Below, piece by piece: positions 56,189 through 64,000 of a stretch of DNA of 64,000 bases. Position 1 is the stretch's first letter. Each line of letters starts with the position of its first letter. Source of the stretch: Polaribacter marinaquae (lineage in GTDB: Bacteria; Bacteroidota; Bacteroidia; Flavobacteriales; Flavobacteriaceae). The notes under the pieces were generated by a model. The model was not told the origin of the DNA, searched no databases, and saw only the letters and a program-made list of their open reading frames with translations. A program made the position numbers and the translations under genes. Location: the NCBI RefSeq assembly GCF_038019025.1, contig NZ_CP150496.1:709501-773500 (forward strand), read 5' to 3'.

Positions 56189-56632
56189 ATGCAAAAACTG
56201 AACCTACCCAACTACAATTTCCGTCTCAAAAGTAACGAAAATAACATGCTTATTTTTGATATTTTAAGAAAAAAATTCTTGGTACTAACACCAGAAGAAT
56301 GGGTAAGACAACATTTTGTTTTATATCTTTTAGAAGAAAAAAAATATCCAAAATCTCTTATTGCCTTAGAAAAACAATTAACGATAAACAATAGAAAAAA
56401 AAGGACAGATATTTTAATTTTTAATGCAAAAGGTGAACCAGATATTATTGTGGAATGTAAAGCGCCATCTATTAAAATTACGCAAGCTACTTTTGATCAA
56501 ATTGCGAGATATAACTTAAAATTAAAAGCAAATTATTTAATTGTTACCAACGGTTTGCAACATTTTTATTGCAAAATGGACTTTGAAAATGAAACTTATA
56601 TTTTCTTAAAAGACATACCAGATTATATTTAG
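56189..56632 (+). CDS. Orphan HsdR N-terminal (PD-(D/E)XK) nuclease-domain protein
   Basis: 147-residue protein made of only the HSDR_N domain (type I restriction R-subunit N-terminus). Candidate active-site residues of the PD-(D/E)XK fold are Glu61 (ALEKQL), Asp74 (KRTDILIF) and Glu89-x-Lys91 (VECKAP), all present. There is no helicase, methylase or specificity subunit, so it is not a restriction system. In Bacteroidetes such single-domain proteins are, as I recall, often next to holA; that hints at a housekeeping DNA role. No function is established. Confidence 0.85.
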   Translation: MQKLNLPNYNFRLKSNENNMLIFDILRKKFLVLTPEEWVRQHFVLYLLEEKKYPKSLIALEKQLTINNRKKRTDILIFNAKGEPDIIVECKAPSIKITQATFDQIARYNLKLKANYLIVTNGLQHFYCKMDFENETYIFLKDIPDYI

Positions 56633-56688
56633 TTATTATCTTATTAGAATTAACCATTTTCTAATAGTTTTAAATAAGATTTATAACG

Positions 56689-56696
56689 TAAATTTG
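56689..56696 (+). promoter_or_regulatory. -7 element almost touching the GT2 start codon
   Basis: TAAATTTG ends five bases before the TTG start at 56702, implying a nearly leaderless mRNA. Confidence 0.5.
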
Positions 56697-56701
56697 CACC
56701 C

Positions 56702-57700
56702 TTGAAAACAGCAATCGTCATATTAAATTGGAATGGTCAAAAACTATTAGAACAGTTTTTACCATCGGTAGTTAATTTTAGCTTAAATGAAGCAGAAGTT
56801 TATGTAGCCGATAATGCTTCTACAGATAGTTCTATTTCTTATGTCAAAGAGAATTATCCGTCGGTAAAAATTATTGAAAACCCAACCAATGGCGGTTATG
56901 CAAAAGGTTATAACGATTCTTTACAAGCTATTGATGCAGATATTTATTGTTTATTAAATTCTGATGTTGAAGTAACTAAAAATTGGTTAAAACCGGTATT
57001 AGATGTTTTTAATAATGATGATAAAACAGCTATTATTCAACCTAAATTATTAGATTTTAAAAATAAAACTAAATTTGAGTATGCTGGTGCTGCTGGCGGA
57101 TTTATAGATTTATACGGATACCCTTATTGTAGAGGAAGAATTTTTAATTCTCTAGAAATAGATCAAAATCAATTTGATGATACTTCAGAAATATTTTGGG
57201 CTTCTGGCGCTTGTTTGTTTATTCGAGCAAATGTTTATCACAAACTTGGTGGCTTTGATGAAGATTATTTTGCACATCAAGAAGAAATAGATTTATGTTG
57301 GCGAACTCAAAATATTGGTTATAAAGTAAAATATGTTGGCGAGTCTACTGTTTATCATGTTGGCGGAGCAACTTTACAAGAAACCAATCCGCATAAAACA
57401 TTTTTAAACTTTAGAAATAGTTTACTAAATGTTGTAAAAAACGTGCCCAAAAAGTGGTTTTTATTTGTAATTTTTTCTAGATTAATTTTAGACGGAATTG
57501 CAGGATTAAAGTTTCTAATCGAATTAAGACCCGTACATACTTTTGCTGTTGTAAAAGCGCATTTTAGTTTCTATAAAAATTTTTATAAATATTTAAAGAA
57601 GAGAAAGTTATTACAAAAGAAACAACAATACAATTTACATACAAGTGTTGTTTGGCAACATTTTATTTTAGGTAGAAAAAAATTTGAAAACTTAAAATAA
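56702..57700 (+). CDS. Glycosyltransferase family 2
   Basis: 332-residue GT-A glycosyltransferase, rhamnosyltransferase-like. N-terminal KTAIVILNWNGQKLLEQFL, VYVADNASTDSSISYV, the LLNSDVEV acceptor/metal motif, ASGACLFIRANVYHKLGGFDEDYFAHQEEIDLCWR (nucleotide-sugar and catalytic base region), then C-terminal hydrophobic helices near 245-285 that may anchor it to the membrane. Starts with TTG directly at the conserved N-terminal strand; no ATG upstream is in frame. Likely cell-surface polysaccharide or lipid glycosylation; stand-alone. Sugar unknown. Confidence 0.92.
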   Translation: MKTAIVILNWNGQKLLEQFLPSVVNFSLNEAEVYVADNASTDSSISYVKENYPSVKIIENPTNGGYAKGYNDSLQAIDADIYCLLNSDVEVTKNWLKPVLDVFNNDDKTAIIQPKLLDFKNKTKFEYAGAAGGFIDLYGYPYCRGRIFNSLEIDQNQFDDTSEIFWASGACLFIRANVYHKLGGFDEDYFAHQEEIDLCWRTQNIGYKVKYVGESTVYHVGGATLQETNPHKTFLNFRNSLLNVVKNVPKKWFLFVIFSRLILDGIAGLKFLIELRPVHTFAVVKAHFSFYKNFYKYLKKRKLLQKKQQYNLHTSVVWQHFILGRKKFENLK

Positions 57701-57703
57701 GAA

Positions 57704-58321
57704 TTAAAGAATATCTAAACTTCCTTTTCCTTCTCTAATTACTTCTGGCTCTTCTGTTAAATCGATTACGGTAGACGCTTCATTACCGCCATAACCACCA
57801 TCAATAACAACATCAACTAGATTTTGCCATTTTTCAAAAATTAACTCCGGATCTGTAGTATACTCTAACACATCATCATCATCTCTAATAGATGTAGATA
57901 CAAGTGGGTTACCAAGTTCTTGCACTAAGGTTCTAATTATCGAATTATCAGGAATTCTAATACCAACCGTTTTTTTCTTTTTAAAGACTTTTGGTAAGTT
58001 TTTACTGCCTGGTAAAATAAAAGTATAAGGACCAGGCAAAGCTCTTTTAAGTATTTTAAAAGTAGCTGAATCTATTTGTTTAACGTAATCAGAAAGGTGG
58101 CTTAAATCGTTACAAATAAAAGACCAATTGGCTTTTTCTAACTTGATACCTTTTATTTGAGCAATTTTTTCTAAAGCTTTTGGTTTTGTGATATCGCAAC
58201 CCAAACCATAAACCGTATCTGTAGGATAAATAACCAAACCACCAGCTTGTAAAACTTTTATAACCTTTGCAATTTCTTTTGGGTTTGGATTTTCGTTATA
58301 GATTCTTATAAATTCTGCCAT
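57704..58321 (-). CDS. YciO/Sua5-family threonylcarbamoyladenylate synthase-like protein
   Basis: 205 residues from ATG 58321. It has the YrdC fold: AGGLVIYPTDTVYGLGCDI, SFICNDLSHLSDYV, LPGPYTFILPGSKNLPKVF, VGIRIPDN and NPLVSTSIR. The family makes threonylcarbamoyl-AMP for tRNA t6A37; the length and the KANWSF segment fit the YciO branch better than TsaC/Sua5 proper, so the true function is less sure. The ORF extends 12 codons upstream, but a minus-strand terminator (58339-58365) lies there, so 58321 is the start. Confidence 0.87.
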   Translation of the reverse strand: MAEFIRIYNENPNPKEIAKVIKVLQAGGLVIYPTDTVYGLGCDITKPKALEKIAQIKGIKLEKANWSFICNDLSHLSDYVKQIDSATFKILKRALPGPYTFILPGSKNLPKVFKKKKTVGIRIPDNSIIRTLVQELGNPLVSTSIRDDDDVLEYTTDPELIFEKWQNLVDVVIDGGYGGNEASTVIDLTEEPEVIREGKGSLDIL

Positions 58322-58338
58322 AATATAAAAATACAAAA

Positions 58339-58365
58339 AACTCAGCTTGAAATACAAACTGAGTT
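58339..58365 (-). terminator. Terminator of the two-component operon
   Basis: AACTCAG (58339-58345) and CTGAGTT (58359-58365) pair; on the minus strand the stem is followed by TTTTTTG. It lies 27 bases past the response-regulator stop. Confidence 0.75.
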
Positions 58366-58391
58366 ATTTTATTTGGGAAGAATTTTAGAAA

Positions 58392-59093
58392 TTAAGATTT
58401 ATCTACTAATCTAAATCCTTCTCCGTGAATATTTAAAATTTCTACTTTTTCGTCTAATTTTAAGTACTTTCTTAGTTTAGCAATGTAAACATCCATACTT
58501 CTAGAAGTAAAATAGTTATCGTCTCTCCATATTTTAGTTAATGCTAACTCTCTAGGCATTAAATCGTTTTTATGAAGCGCTAACATACGCAACAATTTAC
58601 TTTCTTTTGGCGATAATTTTACAGGCTCTCCATCTTTACCAATAGATAAATGACGTAATTTAGAATTGAAAAAGAAATTTCCAATTGTAAACTCAAACTG
58701 TTCGTTTTCTGTAGAATTATCTGTTTCTTTTCTTTGCAGAATAGCTTTAATTTTGTGTAATAAAACTTCTGAATCGAAAGGTTTATTTAAATAATCATCT
58801 GCACCAACTGCATAACCTTTTAAAACGTCTTCTTTAAGCGTTTTTGCAGTTAAGAAAATAATTGGTACTTCTTTATTTGTTACTCGAATATCTTGTGCTA
58901 AAGAAAAACCATCTTTACGAGGCATCATTACATCTAAAATACATAAATCGTAATCGCTGTTTTTAAACATAATTAAACCTTCTATTCCATCTTTTGCATG
59001 TGTAACGTTATAATCGTTTAATGCTAAATAATCTTTTAGAACTGTTCCAAAATTTGGATCATCTTCAACTAATAAAATCTTTTTACTTCCCAT
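58392..59093 (-). CDS. OmpR-family response regulator
   Basis: 233 residues. Receiver domain (1-120) with acidic EDD (10-12), phosphoacceptor Asp54 in LCILDVMMPRKDG, Thr and Lys switch residues in FLTAKT and YLNKPFD. Then a winged-helix DNA-binding domain (about 135-230, LSPKESKLLRMLALHKND, SRSMDVYIAKLRKYLKLD). Partner of the histidine kinase encoded 15 bases upstream. The RprX/RprY pair in Bacteroides is the likely relative; signal unknown. Confidence 0.93.
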   Translation of the reverse strand: MGSKKILLVEDDPNFGTVLKDYLALNDYNVTHAKDGIEGLIMFKNSDYDLCILDVMMPRKDGFSLAQDIRVTNKEVPIIFLTAKTLKEDVLKGYAVGADDYLNKPFDSEVLLHKIKAILQRKETDNSTENEQFEFTIGNFFFNSKLRHLSIGKDGEPVKLSPKESKLLRMLALHKNDLMPRELALTKIWRDDNYFTSRSMDVYIAKLRKYLKLDEKVEILNIHGEGFRLVDKS

Positions 59094-59108
59094 TATTATT
59101 TCTTTATT

Positions 59109-60677
59109 TTAAATTAAAGGTAATTTTACTGTAAATATGCTACCTTTTCCTTTCTCACTTTCCACAAAAACTGTTCCGTGGTGTTTTTCTACTATTTCTT
59201 TTACATAAGCCAAACCTAAACCATGGCCCTTAACATCGTGTATGTTTCCTTTTTGTTCTCTATAAAACTTTGTAAAAACCTGTTTCTGAACATTTTTACT
59301 CATCCCAATACCAGAATCTTTTATTTTAAACACAAAAAACTTACTTGTACTTTCTGTATAAACATCTATAATTGGTGCGCCTTCAGAATATTTAATTGCA
59401 TTTTCTAACATGTTTACAACCACGTTGGTTAAATGAAATTGGTTTCCTGGTAATTCTGATACAATTGCTTTAAAATGAGTAGAAACTTTACCTTTTCTAT
59501 CTTCTATTAACAAGCTAACATGTGTAATTGCGTCTTCTATAATGTCGTGTAAGTCTATGGTTTCCTTACTTAAATCTATCTGATTTTTTTCTAATCTAGA
59601 TATTCTTAATACATTTTCTACTTGAGAATGCATTCTTTTATTTTCATCACGTATCATTTGCACATATCGCAAAACCTTAGAATCGTCACCCAAAATCTTA
59701 GGGTTTTTTATCGAATCTAATGCCAAATTTATTGTTGCTATTGGCGTTTTAAACTCATGCGTCATATTATTGATAAAATCAGTTTTAATCTCTGATATTT
59801 TTTTCTGACGAATTAATTGATATAATGAACTTGAAAAAGCAATAATTATAATGAATATAAAAAACAACGACAGCAATAATATATTTGAAATTCCTGCCAA
59901 AATATGATCATTTTTATCAGGAAAAGTAACATGTAAATTATAAGTTGTGTTTCCTAAAGGATCAAAAAACAACGGATATTTAAAACTATCTTTTGTATCG
60001 ATTGTGTAATAACCAGATTTTAATTTTGTTGCCAAACCATCAGAACCATAAACACCATATTTAAAATCTAATACAATATTTCTTTTAACAAGTTCTTCTT
60101 TTATAATTGCATTTAAATCTTTGTTACTTAAACGCTGGTGAATTAATTTTCTATTATTAACAAAATTTAGAATCTCTATAGTCTGTAATCTATCAAACTC
60201 TGTGTATCTTCTTGTAAAAGAAAACCTTTGTTCGTCTAACTTCGGAAATAATTCATCTGGACTTTTAATTAAAGATAATTTAGAAAAATCTGTTCTACCT
60301 GTAACTCTCTTATAAATAATAGAATCGTGATTTAAAAAATCTGATGTTAACTTAAAATTTTCTTCTAAAAAAGTACCACCAACTGTAATTTTAGTGTTTG
60401 TTGATGTATCTATTTGCTGAATTAAATGTTGCTTCAATTCGGCTGTTCCAGCCAATCCTTCTTTAGAAATTATTTCGTTAATTTTTTTCTGAAAAGTAGA
60501 AATTTCTTTTTCGTTAATTCGCTCGGTTGCAGCACCCAAAGATTTTTGCACATCATTTTTAAATTGTGCTTGTTTACTTTCTAGCGCATTGTTAATCCAA
60601 TAGAGTTGTACAGCAATAATTCCTATCAAGGAAATACTCATTAAAACAACAATAAGAATAAACATTTTTTTACGCAT
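59109..60677 (-). CDS. Sensor histidine kinase
   Basis: 522 residues. Transmembrane helix 1 (about 7-26), an extracytoplasmic sensor region (27-260) without a recognised domain, transmembrane helix 2 (about 262-285), then HisKA with phospho-accepting His307 in NNMTHEFKTPIATI, and HATPase_c with the N box NVVVNMLENAIKYS, the G1 box DSGIGMS and the G2 box GHGLGLAYVKEIVEKHHG. There is no HAMP domain between the second helix and HisKA. Transcribed with the response regulator downstream. Intact. Confidence 0.94.
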   Translation of the reverse strand: MRKKMFILIVVLMSISLIGIIAVQLYWINNALESKQAQFKNDVQKSLGAATERINEKEISTFQKKINEIISKEGLAGTAELKQHLIQQIDTSTNTKITVGGTFLEENFKLTSDFLNHDSIIYKRVTGRTDFSKLSLIKSPDELFPKLDEQRFSFTRRYTEFDRLQTIEILNFVNNRKLIHQRLSNKDLNAIIKEELVKRNIVLDFKYGVYGSDGLATKLKSGYYTIDTKDSFKYPLFFDPLGNTTYNLHVTFPDKNDHILAGISNILLLSLFFIFIIIIAFSSSLYQLIRQKKISEIKTDFINNMTHEFKTPIATINLALDSIKNPKILGDDSKVLRYVQMIRDENKRMHSQVENVLRISRLEKNQIDLSKETIDLHDIIEDAITHVSLLIEDRKGKVSTHFKAIVSELPGNQFHLTNVVVNMLENAIKYSEGAPIIDVYTESTSKFFVFKIKDSGIGMSKNVQKQVFTKFYREQKGNIHDVKGHGLGLAYVKEIVEKHHGTVFVESEKGKGSIFTVKLPLI

Positions 60678-60780
60678 AAATCAAATTTACTACTTTCAAA
60701 AGTTGTAGTTATCGATTTTAACCTAAATTAACTGTTTTATTAGAACTTTAAGACTTATTTAACAGAACTGATAGGGTTCC

Positions 60781-61377
60781 TTAAATTGAGCATTGCTTTT
60801 TTGTTAAAATATTATGAATCTGTTTAACCAAAATCTCGGTGTTTTTAACACTATAATTATCAATAACATAGTTAGATAAAAGCATTTTTTTATTGTCTTT
60901 CCATTGACTATTTATTCTGTTTAATACTTCTTTTTTAGTAGTATTATCTCTTTTTATAATTCTATTGATTCTTTCTTCTAAATCAGTGTAAACAGTAATT
61001 ATAAAATCGAATTGATTTTGAGTATTATTTTCGAATAAAATTGCACTTTCATACACAATGTAATCTTTATCAGAGTTATTTGCTACAAATTTTTTAAAAT
61101 GATTTTTAACTTCTGGATGCACAATATTGTTAAGAACCTTTAACTTTTCTTTATCTTTAAATACAATATTTGCTAAAAATTCTCTATTTAAAACTGCATT
61201 TTTAAACACATCTTCACCAAAAGATTTAATAAGATTTTCTTTGATAACTTTTGATGTGTTCATTAACTGTTTTGCTTCTATATCTGCTATATATATTGCA
61301 ACTGTAGAAAACTCATTAAACATTTTAGCCACTGTAGATTTTCCACTTCCTATACCTCCTGTTAAGCCAATTATCAT
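60781..61377 (-). CDS. coaE: Dephospho-CoA kinase
   Basis: 198-residue kinase for the last step of coenzyme A synthesis. The P-loop GLTGGIGSGKST is near the N-terminus, followed by IYIADIEAKQLM and the conserved IVHPEVKNHF and ESAILFENNTQNQFDFIITV. Lid Arg in RINRIIKRDNTT. Ends CSI with TAA. It starts directly after the YbbR-gene stop and forms part of the nusB-DUF1573-yajC-ybbR-coaE cluster, a common order in Bacteroidetes. Confidence 0.95.
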   Translation of the reverse strand: MIIGLTGGIGSGKSTVAKMFNEFSTVAIYIADIEAKQLMNTSKVIKENLIKSFGEDVFKNAVLNREFLANIVFKDKEKLKVLNNIVHPEVKNHFKKFVANNSDKDYIVYESAILFENNTQNQFDFIITVYTDLEERINRIIKRDNTTKKEVLNRINSQWKDNKKMLLSNYVIDNYSVKNTEILVKQIHNILTKKQCSI

Positions 61378-61378
61378 C

Positions 61379-62317
61379 TTATTTCTGAATTAAAAAATCT
61401 ATTTTATTTGGTGTTATCTTATAACCTTTAATTACTGATGGTTTATGCACTAATTTAGGAATTAGATATCCTAAATTACTTGCAGTTGTTTCGCTGTAGT
61501 CACATTCTATTTTAATTACGTTTTTATTAATTTTATTAAAACTAGAAAGACCAACGACATAAGTAAATTCTACTTCTTTAGAAAGCGTATTTATTACAAC
61601 TCCTTCTGGTACATTTATAATTTTATATTCAATATTTAAAGACCCTTCAGTAAACTTTTCTACTTTTCCAGAAACAGTAATTTTATTGGTTTTAAATTTT
61701 AAATTTTTGTAATTTTCTTTGGGTTTTATTGATAGTTGTTTGGTGAAATCAACTTTTAAGTCTTGCAAAACTAAAGGTTCAAGTTCTACATTGTTCAATT
61801 TTGACAACAGCATTTCTGGACCAGAAACAGTAATACTATCTGGCGTAATTTTAACTTCTTCAGAAAGATCATATCCAACATGAAAATTTAATTTTAAATT
61901 GGGTTTTACGGCTATTTTCTTTGAAACTAAACTACCAACATCTAAAAACACTGTGTCTTTTACAATTTCTTGCAATTCTATACCAGAAGGTAATTGTTTC
62001 GCTATATTTTTTTGCTGCTTATTTAAAAGTAAAAAATGTTTGGTGCCTTGTTTTTTAATCAATGAGCTAGCATCAATAACAATTGTTTTTGCGTTAAACC
62101 TAGTTCTAAGAATCTTAAAACCATTTGCTTTTACTAAAACTTCTAACTCTTTGGTTGGTGTAGCTTGAAGTAATTTATTTTGAGAAATATTACTATAATC
62201 TACCGGAAAAATAATGGATGTATTGTACTCTTTAGAAAATGTAATTAAAAGCCAAATTAGTAAAGAAACTAAAAGGAAACTAATAAATGTTTTGGGTATT
62301 TTCTTTGTTGTTTTCAA
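61379..62317 (-). CDS. YbbR-like domain protein (CdaR-type)
   Basis: 312 residues from the TTG at 62317 (KTTKKIPKTFISFLLVSLLIWLL). One membrane anchor (about 9-27) then several YbbR repeats, e.g. LEVLVKANGFKILRTRFN, SKKIAVKPNLKLNFHVGYDL with PDSITVSGPEMLLSKLNNVE, and FKTNKITVSGKVEKF. Relatives in Gram-positives regulate the c-di-AMP cyclase; here a role at the periplasmic face is plausible but unproven. An ORF start at 62362 would overlap the terminator T-run of yajC, so the later TTG is chosen. Confidence 0.85.
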   Translation of the reverse strand: MKTTKKIPKTFISFLLVSLLIWLLITFSKEYNTSIIFPVDYSNISQNKLLQATPTKELEVLVKANGFKILRTRFNAKTIVIDASSLIKKQGTKHFLLLNKQQKNIAKQLPSGIELQEIVKDTVFLDVGSLVSKKIAVKPNLKLNFHVGYDLSEEVKITPDSITVSGPEMLLSKLNNVELEPLVLQDLKVDFTKQLSIKPKENYKNLKFKTNKITVSGKVEKFTEGSLNIEYKIINVPEGVVINTLSKEVEFTYVVGLSSFNKINKNVIKIECDYSETTASNLGYLIPKLVHKPSVIKGYKITPNKIDFLIQK

Positions 62318-62363
62318 TAGAAATTTTTTGTTACTGCAATCTACACAAAAGCGTACAAACAAA

Positions 62364-62400
62364 AAAGTGAGTATTATCTAATTTAGACAATACTCACTTT
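62364..62400 (-). terminator. Intrinsic terminator after yajC
   Basis: A long inverted repeat (AAAGTGAGTATT at 62364-62375 with AATACTCACTTT at 62389-62400) is followed on the minus strand by a T run, directly upstream of the YbbR gene. Confidence 0.75.
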
Positions 62401-62420
62401 AAATTATTTGTTAAGCAAAA

Positions 62421-62738
62421 TTATTTTTTAGCAGGTGCTGCGTATTTTTTACTTAATTCCATAGAAATTGCAGAACGTTCGAATTTAATTTTTCCTGCTC
62501 CTGTTTCTATAGTTATTGTATTATCTGTATTATTTACATCTGTAATTTTACCGTGTATACCACTAGAAGTAATCACTTTTGTACCAGTTTTAATTTCTGC
62601 TTGAAAAGCTTTTTCTTTTTTCTGACGATTCATTTGTGGTCTTATCATAAAAAAATATAAGACTAAAATCATTGCAGCAAATGGCAACATACTTGCCAAA
62701 CTACCAGAATCTAATTGTAATAAAATTGAGTTAAACAT
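62421..62738 (-). CDS. yajC: Preprotein translocase subunit YajC
   Basis: 105-residue accessory component of the Sec translocon (SecDF-YajC). One transmembrane helix (about 16-33, SMLPFAAMILVLYFFMIRPQ) with the conserved FMIRPQxxRQK after it, then the small soluble domain TGTKVITSSGIHGKITDVNN. Normal length. Five bases separate it from the DUF1573 gene upstream. Confidence 0.95.
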   Translation of the reverse strand: MFNSILLQLDSGSLASMLPFAAMILVLYFFMIRPQMNRQKKEKAFQAEIKTGTKVITSSGIHGKITDVNNTDNTITIETGAGKIKFERSAISMELSKKYAAPAKK

Positions 62739-62743
62739 TATGA

Positions 62744-63205
62744 TTATTTAGCTTTAGGTGTAACAGAACCTCTTAATGTTAAAACTTCTCTACCAGATTC
62801 TGTGTTTGTAGTTAAAGTTACAGTTTTCATTTGTCTGTTTGGTTTACCATTTGTGTTAAACTTAACAGCAACTTCACCAGTTTCTCCTGGCTTAATTGGT
62901 GCTTTTGGCCACACAGGAACCGTACAACCACAAGAACCAGTTGCGTTTGTAATAACTAAATCTGTTTTACCAGAGTTTGTTACTTTAAATACAGTTTCTA
63001 CAATATCCCCTTCGTTTACAGTACCAAAATCGTACTCTTTTTTGTCTAAAGAAATTGTAGCTACTCCTTTTTTAATTTCTGCATCTCTAGATTTTGCATT
63101 ATCTAAGTTAGCTTTGTTAATTTTTGTTGTTGCACTTCCGCTATCGCAAGAAACCATAAAAGTTGATGCTATTAAAAGTGCGAATAAGAATGATATTTTT
63201 TTCAT
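62744..63205 (-). CDS. DUF1573 lipoprotein
   Basis: 153 residues with a lipobox MVSC (Cys20) and an Ig-like DUF1573 domain: YDFGTVNEGDIVETVFKVTN, ATGSCGCTVPVWPKAPIKPGETGEV. The Cys-x-Cys pair (SCGCT) is typical. Found widely in Bacteroidetes between nusB and yajC; exact role unknown, presumably in the periplasm or outer membrane. Confidence 0.92.
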   Translation of the reverse strand: MKKISFLFALLIASTFMVSCDSGSATTKINKANLDNAKSRDAEIKKGVATISLDKKEYDFGTVNEGDIVETVFKVTNSGKTDLVITNATGSCGCTVPVWPKAPIKPGETGEVAVKFNTNGKPNRQMKTVTLTTNTESGREVLTLRGSVTPKAK

Positions 63206-63255
63206 TGTAAATCTATTTTTTGTAAAATTAATAAAATATTTTGTGTTTACATATT

Positions 63256-64000
63256 TTAAATAAGTCCTCTACCTATTTTAACAATTTTGTTATTTGCTAT
63301 AAACTCTTTAGAAATCTTATCTAAAACTCCGTTTATAAAATAACTACTTTTAGTTGTAGAATAGTCTTTAGAAATTTCTATGTACTCGTTAATTGAAACT
63401 CTAGTTGGTATCGACGGAAAGTTAAAAAACTCTGCAATAGACATTTGTAAAAGAATCATATCTATTTCTGCAATTCTATCAGACTCCCAATTAGGTGTCT
63501 TATCCTCTATAATTTGCTTATACTCTGCTTGTTTTAAAACTGTTTTTCTAAAAAGCTTAGACACAAACTCTTCGTCATCTTTATCTTTATATAAAGAACC
63601 TAAAACAAACAATCCGTTTGCTTTTTGTTTGCTTAAAGTTTTAACAACCCAAGTATTTACAAAAGGAATATCATCTACCCAAGAAATCATTTCATCTTCG
63701 TAAAACTCTGCTAACTTCTCATTTGGTGCAATAATTTCTTTAAAGAAATCGATAACAAAAGCTTTGTCTATTTTAAAAGAATCTTCTTCTGTAGCAATGT
63801 ATTTTTTATATAAATCGCTGTTTTGAAGTTCTTCGAAAATAATCTTTACATACTCATCGTTGTCTTCCCAATGTTTTAGGTTATTTAATTCTAAATATCC
63901 TTCTACACTTACACTTTCGGCAATAATATTAATTATCTTATTGTCTATAAATTTTGTGTTTGGTTTTAAATCTGCTTCTGTAGCAAGAATTTTCTTTTTA
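63256..64000 (-). CDS. nusB: Transcription antitermination protein NusB (5' part beyond window)
   Basis: The frame is open from the stop at 63256 to the right window edge, so the start lies beyond 64000. About 247 codons are visible, longer than E. coli NusB because Bacteroidetes members have an extra N-terminal region. The NusB signature is in the C-terminal half: WESDRIAEIDMILLQMSIAEF, FPSIPTRVSINEYIEISKDY and FINGVLDKISKEF. It binds NusE and the boxA RNA in rRNA antitermination. An internal Met at 63690 would cut the domain and is not the start. Confidence 0.93.
   Translation of the reverse strand, partial: KKKILATEADLKPNTKFIDNKIINIIAESVSVEGYLELNNLKHWEDNDEYVKIIFEELQNSDLYKKYIATEEDSFKIDKAFVIDFFKEIIAPNEKLAEFYEDEMISWVDDIPFVNTWVVKTLSKQKANGLFVLGSLYKDKDDEEFVSKLFRKTVLKQAEYKQIIEDKTPNWESDRIAEIDMILLQMSIAEFFNFPSIPTRVSINEYIEISKDYSTTKSSYFINGVLDKISKEFIANNKIVKIGRGLI

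Noticed and set aside
56189..56632. Restriction-modification system
   Set aside because: Only the HsdR N-terminal domain is present; no helicase part, HsdM or HsdS lies in the window.
62318..62362. N-terminal extension of the YbbR protein (MFVRFCVDC...)
   Set aside because: The start would sit in the T-run of the yajC terminator; the TTG at 62317 starts the conserved membrane anchor.
62802..63263. 153-codon plus-strand ORF opposite the DUF1573 gene
   Set aside because: Same length by chance; the minus strand has a lipobox and the full DUF1573 pattern.

Overview
The window looks like chromosomal DNA from a marine flavobacterium (Flavobacteriaceae, close to Polaribacter or Tenacibaculum in character). 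The evidence is an AT-rich sequence, many promoters with the Bacteroidetes -7 element TAnnTTTG, few Shine-Dalgarno sequences, several TTG starts, a secreted protein with a type IX (Por) sorting domain, and gene orders typical of the phylum, such as nusB-DUF1573-yajC-ybbR-coaE. I see no rRNA, tRNA, CRISPR array, phage or insertion sequence. Most of the window is housekeeping DNA with small accessory insertions.

Layout. 1-2.3 kb: the 5' part of a BtuB-like TonB receptor behind a cobalamin riboswitch, divergent from a lipoprotein metal-chelate/B12-binding protein. 2.3-9 kb (minus): a membrane-embedded LuxR-type regulator, then parE, a tiny membrane-protein gene and parC. 9-16.5 kb (plus): lysA, an FAH-family hydrolase, a GNAT acetyltransferase, tex, a 47-residue protein and topB. 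16.5-19.1 kb: an RNA-like repeat, a VF530 protein, an SDR and a secreted Xaa-Pro peptidase. 19.2-27 kb: gcvT, a thioester-reductase-like SDR, a YdjM-type membrane protein, a lipoprotein, an Asp/Asn hydroxylase-like protein, ychF and a pseudogene broken by one stop codon.

27-35.6 kb: a ferredoxin faces a long plus-strand operon of an acyl-CoA reductase (LuxC family), serC, a serA-like gene, a DUF1015 gene and yggS, followed by a DnaQ/GIY-YIG protein and a DUF3857/transglutaminase-like protein. The serA-like product lacks the usual catalytic Arg and His and the second Gly of its Rossmann motif, which is the most surprising observation here. 35.8-42.4 kb: an ECF sigma/anti-sigma pair, recG and a 1033-residue surface protein with four copies of a repeat I do not recognise. 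42.8-54.2 kb: an rRNA m5C methyltransferase, a secreted endonuclease I, purL, an AraC regulator, a pentapeptide-like protein and an acyl-CoA ligase. 54.2-64 kb: DUF1569, holA, a P-loop kinase, an orphan HsdR-N nuclease domain, a GT2 glycosyltransferase, a YciO-like protein, a two-component system, coaE, ybbR, yajC, a DUF1573 lipoprotein and the 3' part of nusB.

I did not find a clear new defence or mobile system. The candidates for something undescribed are the altered SerA inside the serine operon with its DUF1015 partner, the four-fold surface repeat, the orphan nuclease next to holA, start codons lying almost on top of -7 elements, and a structured intergenic element at 16477-16555. All functions are read from sequence by eye; no database search was run.
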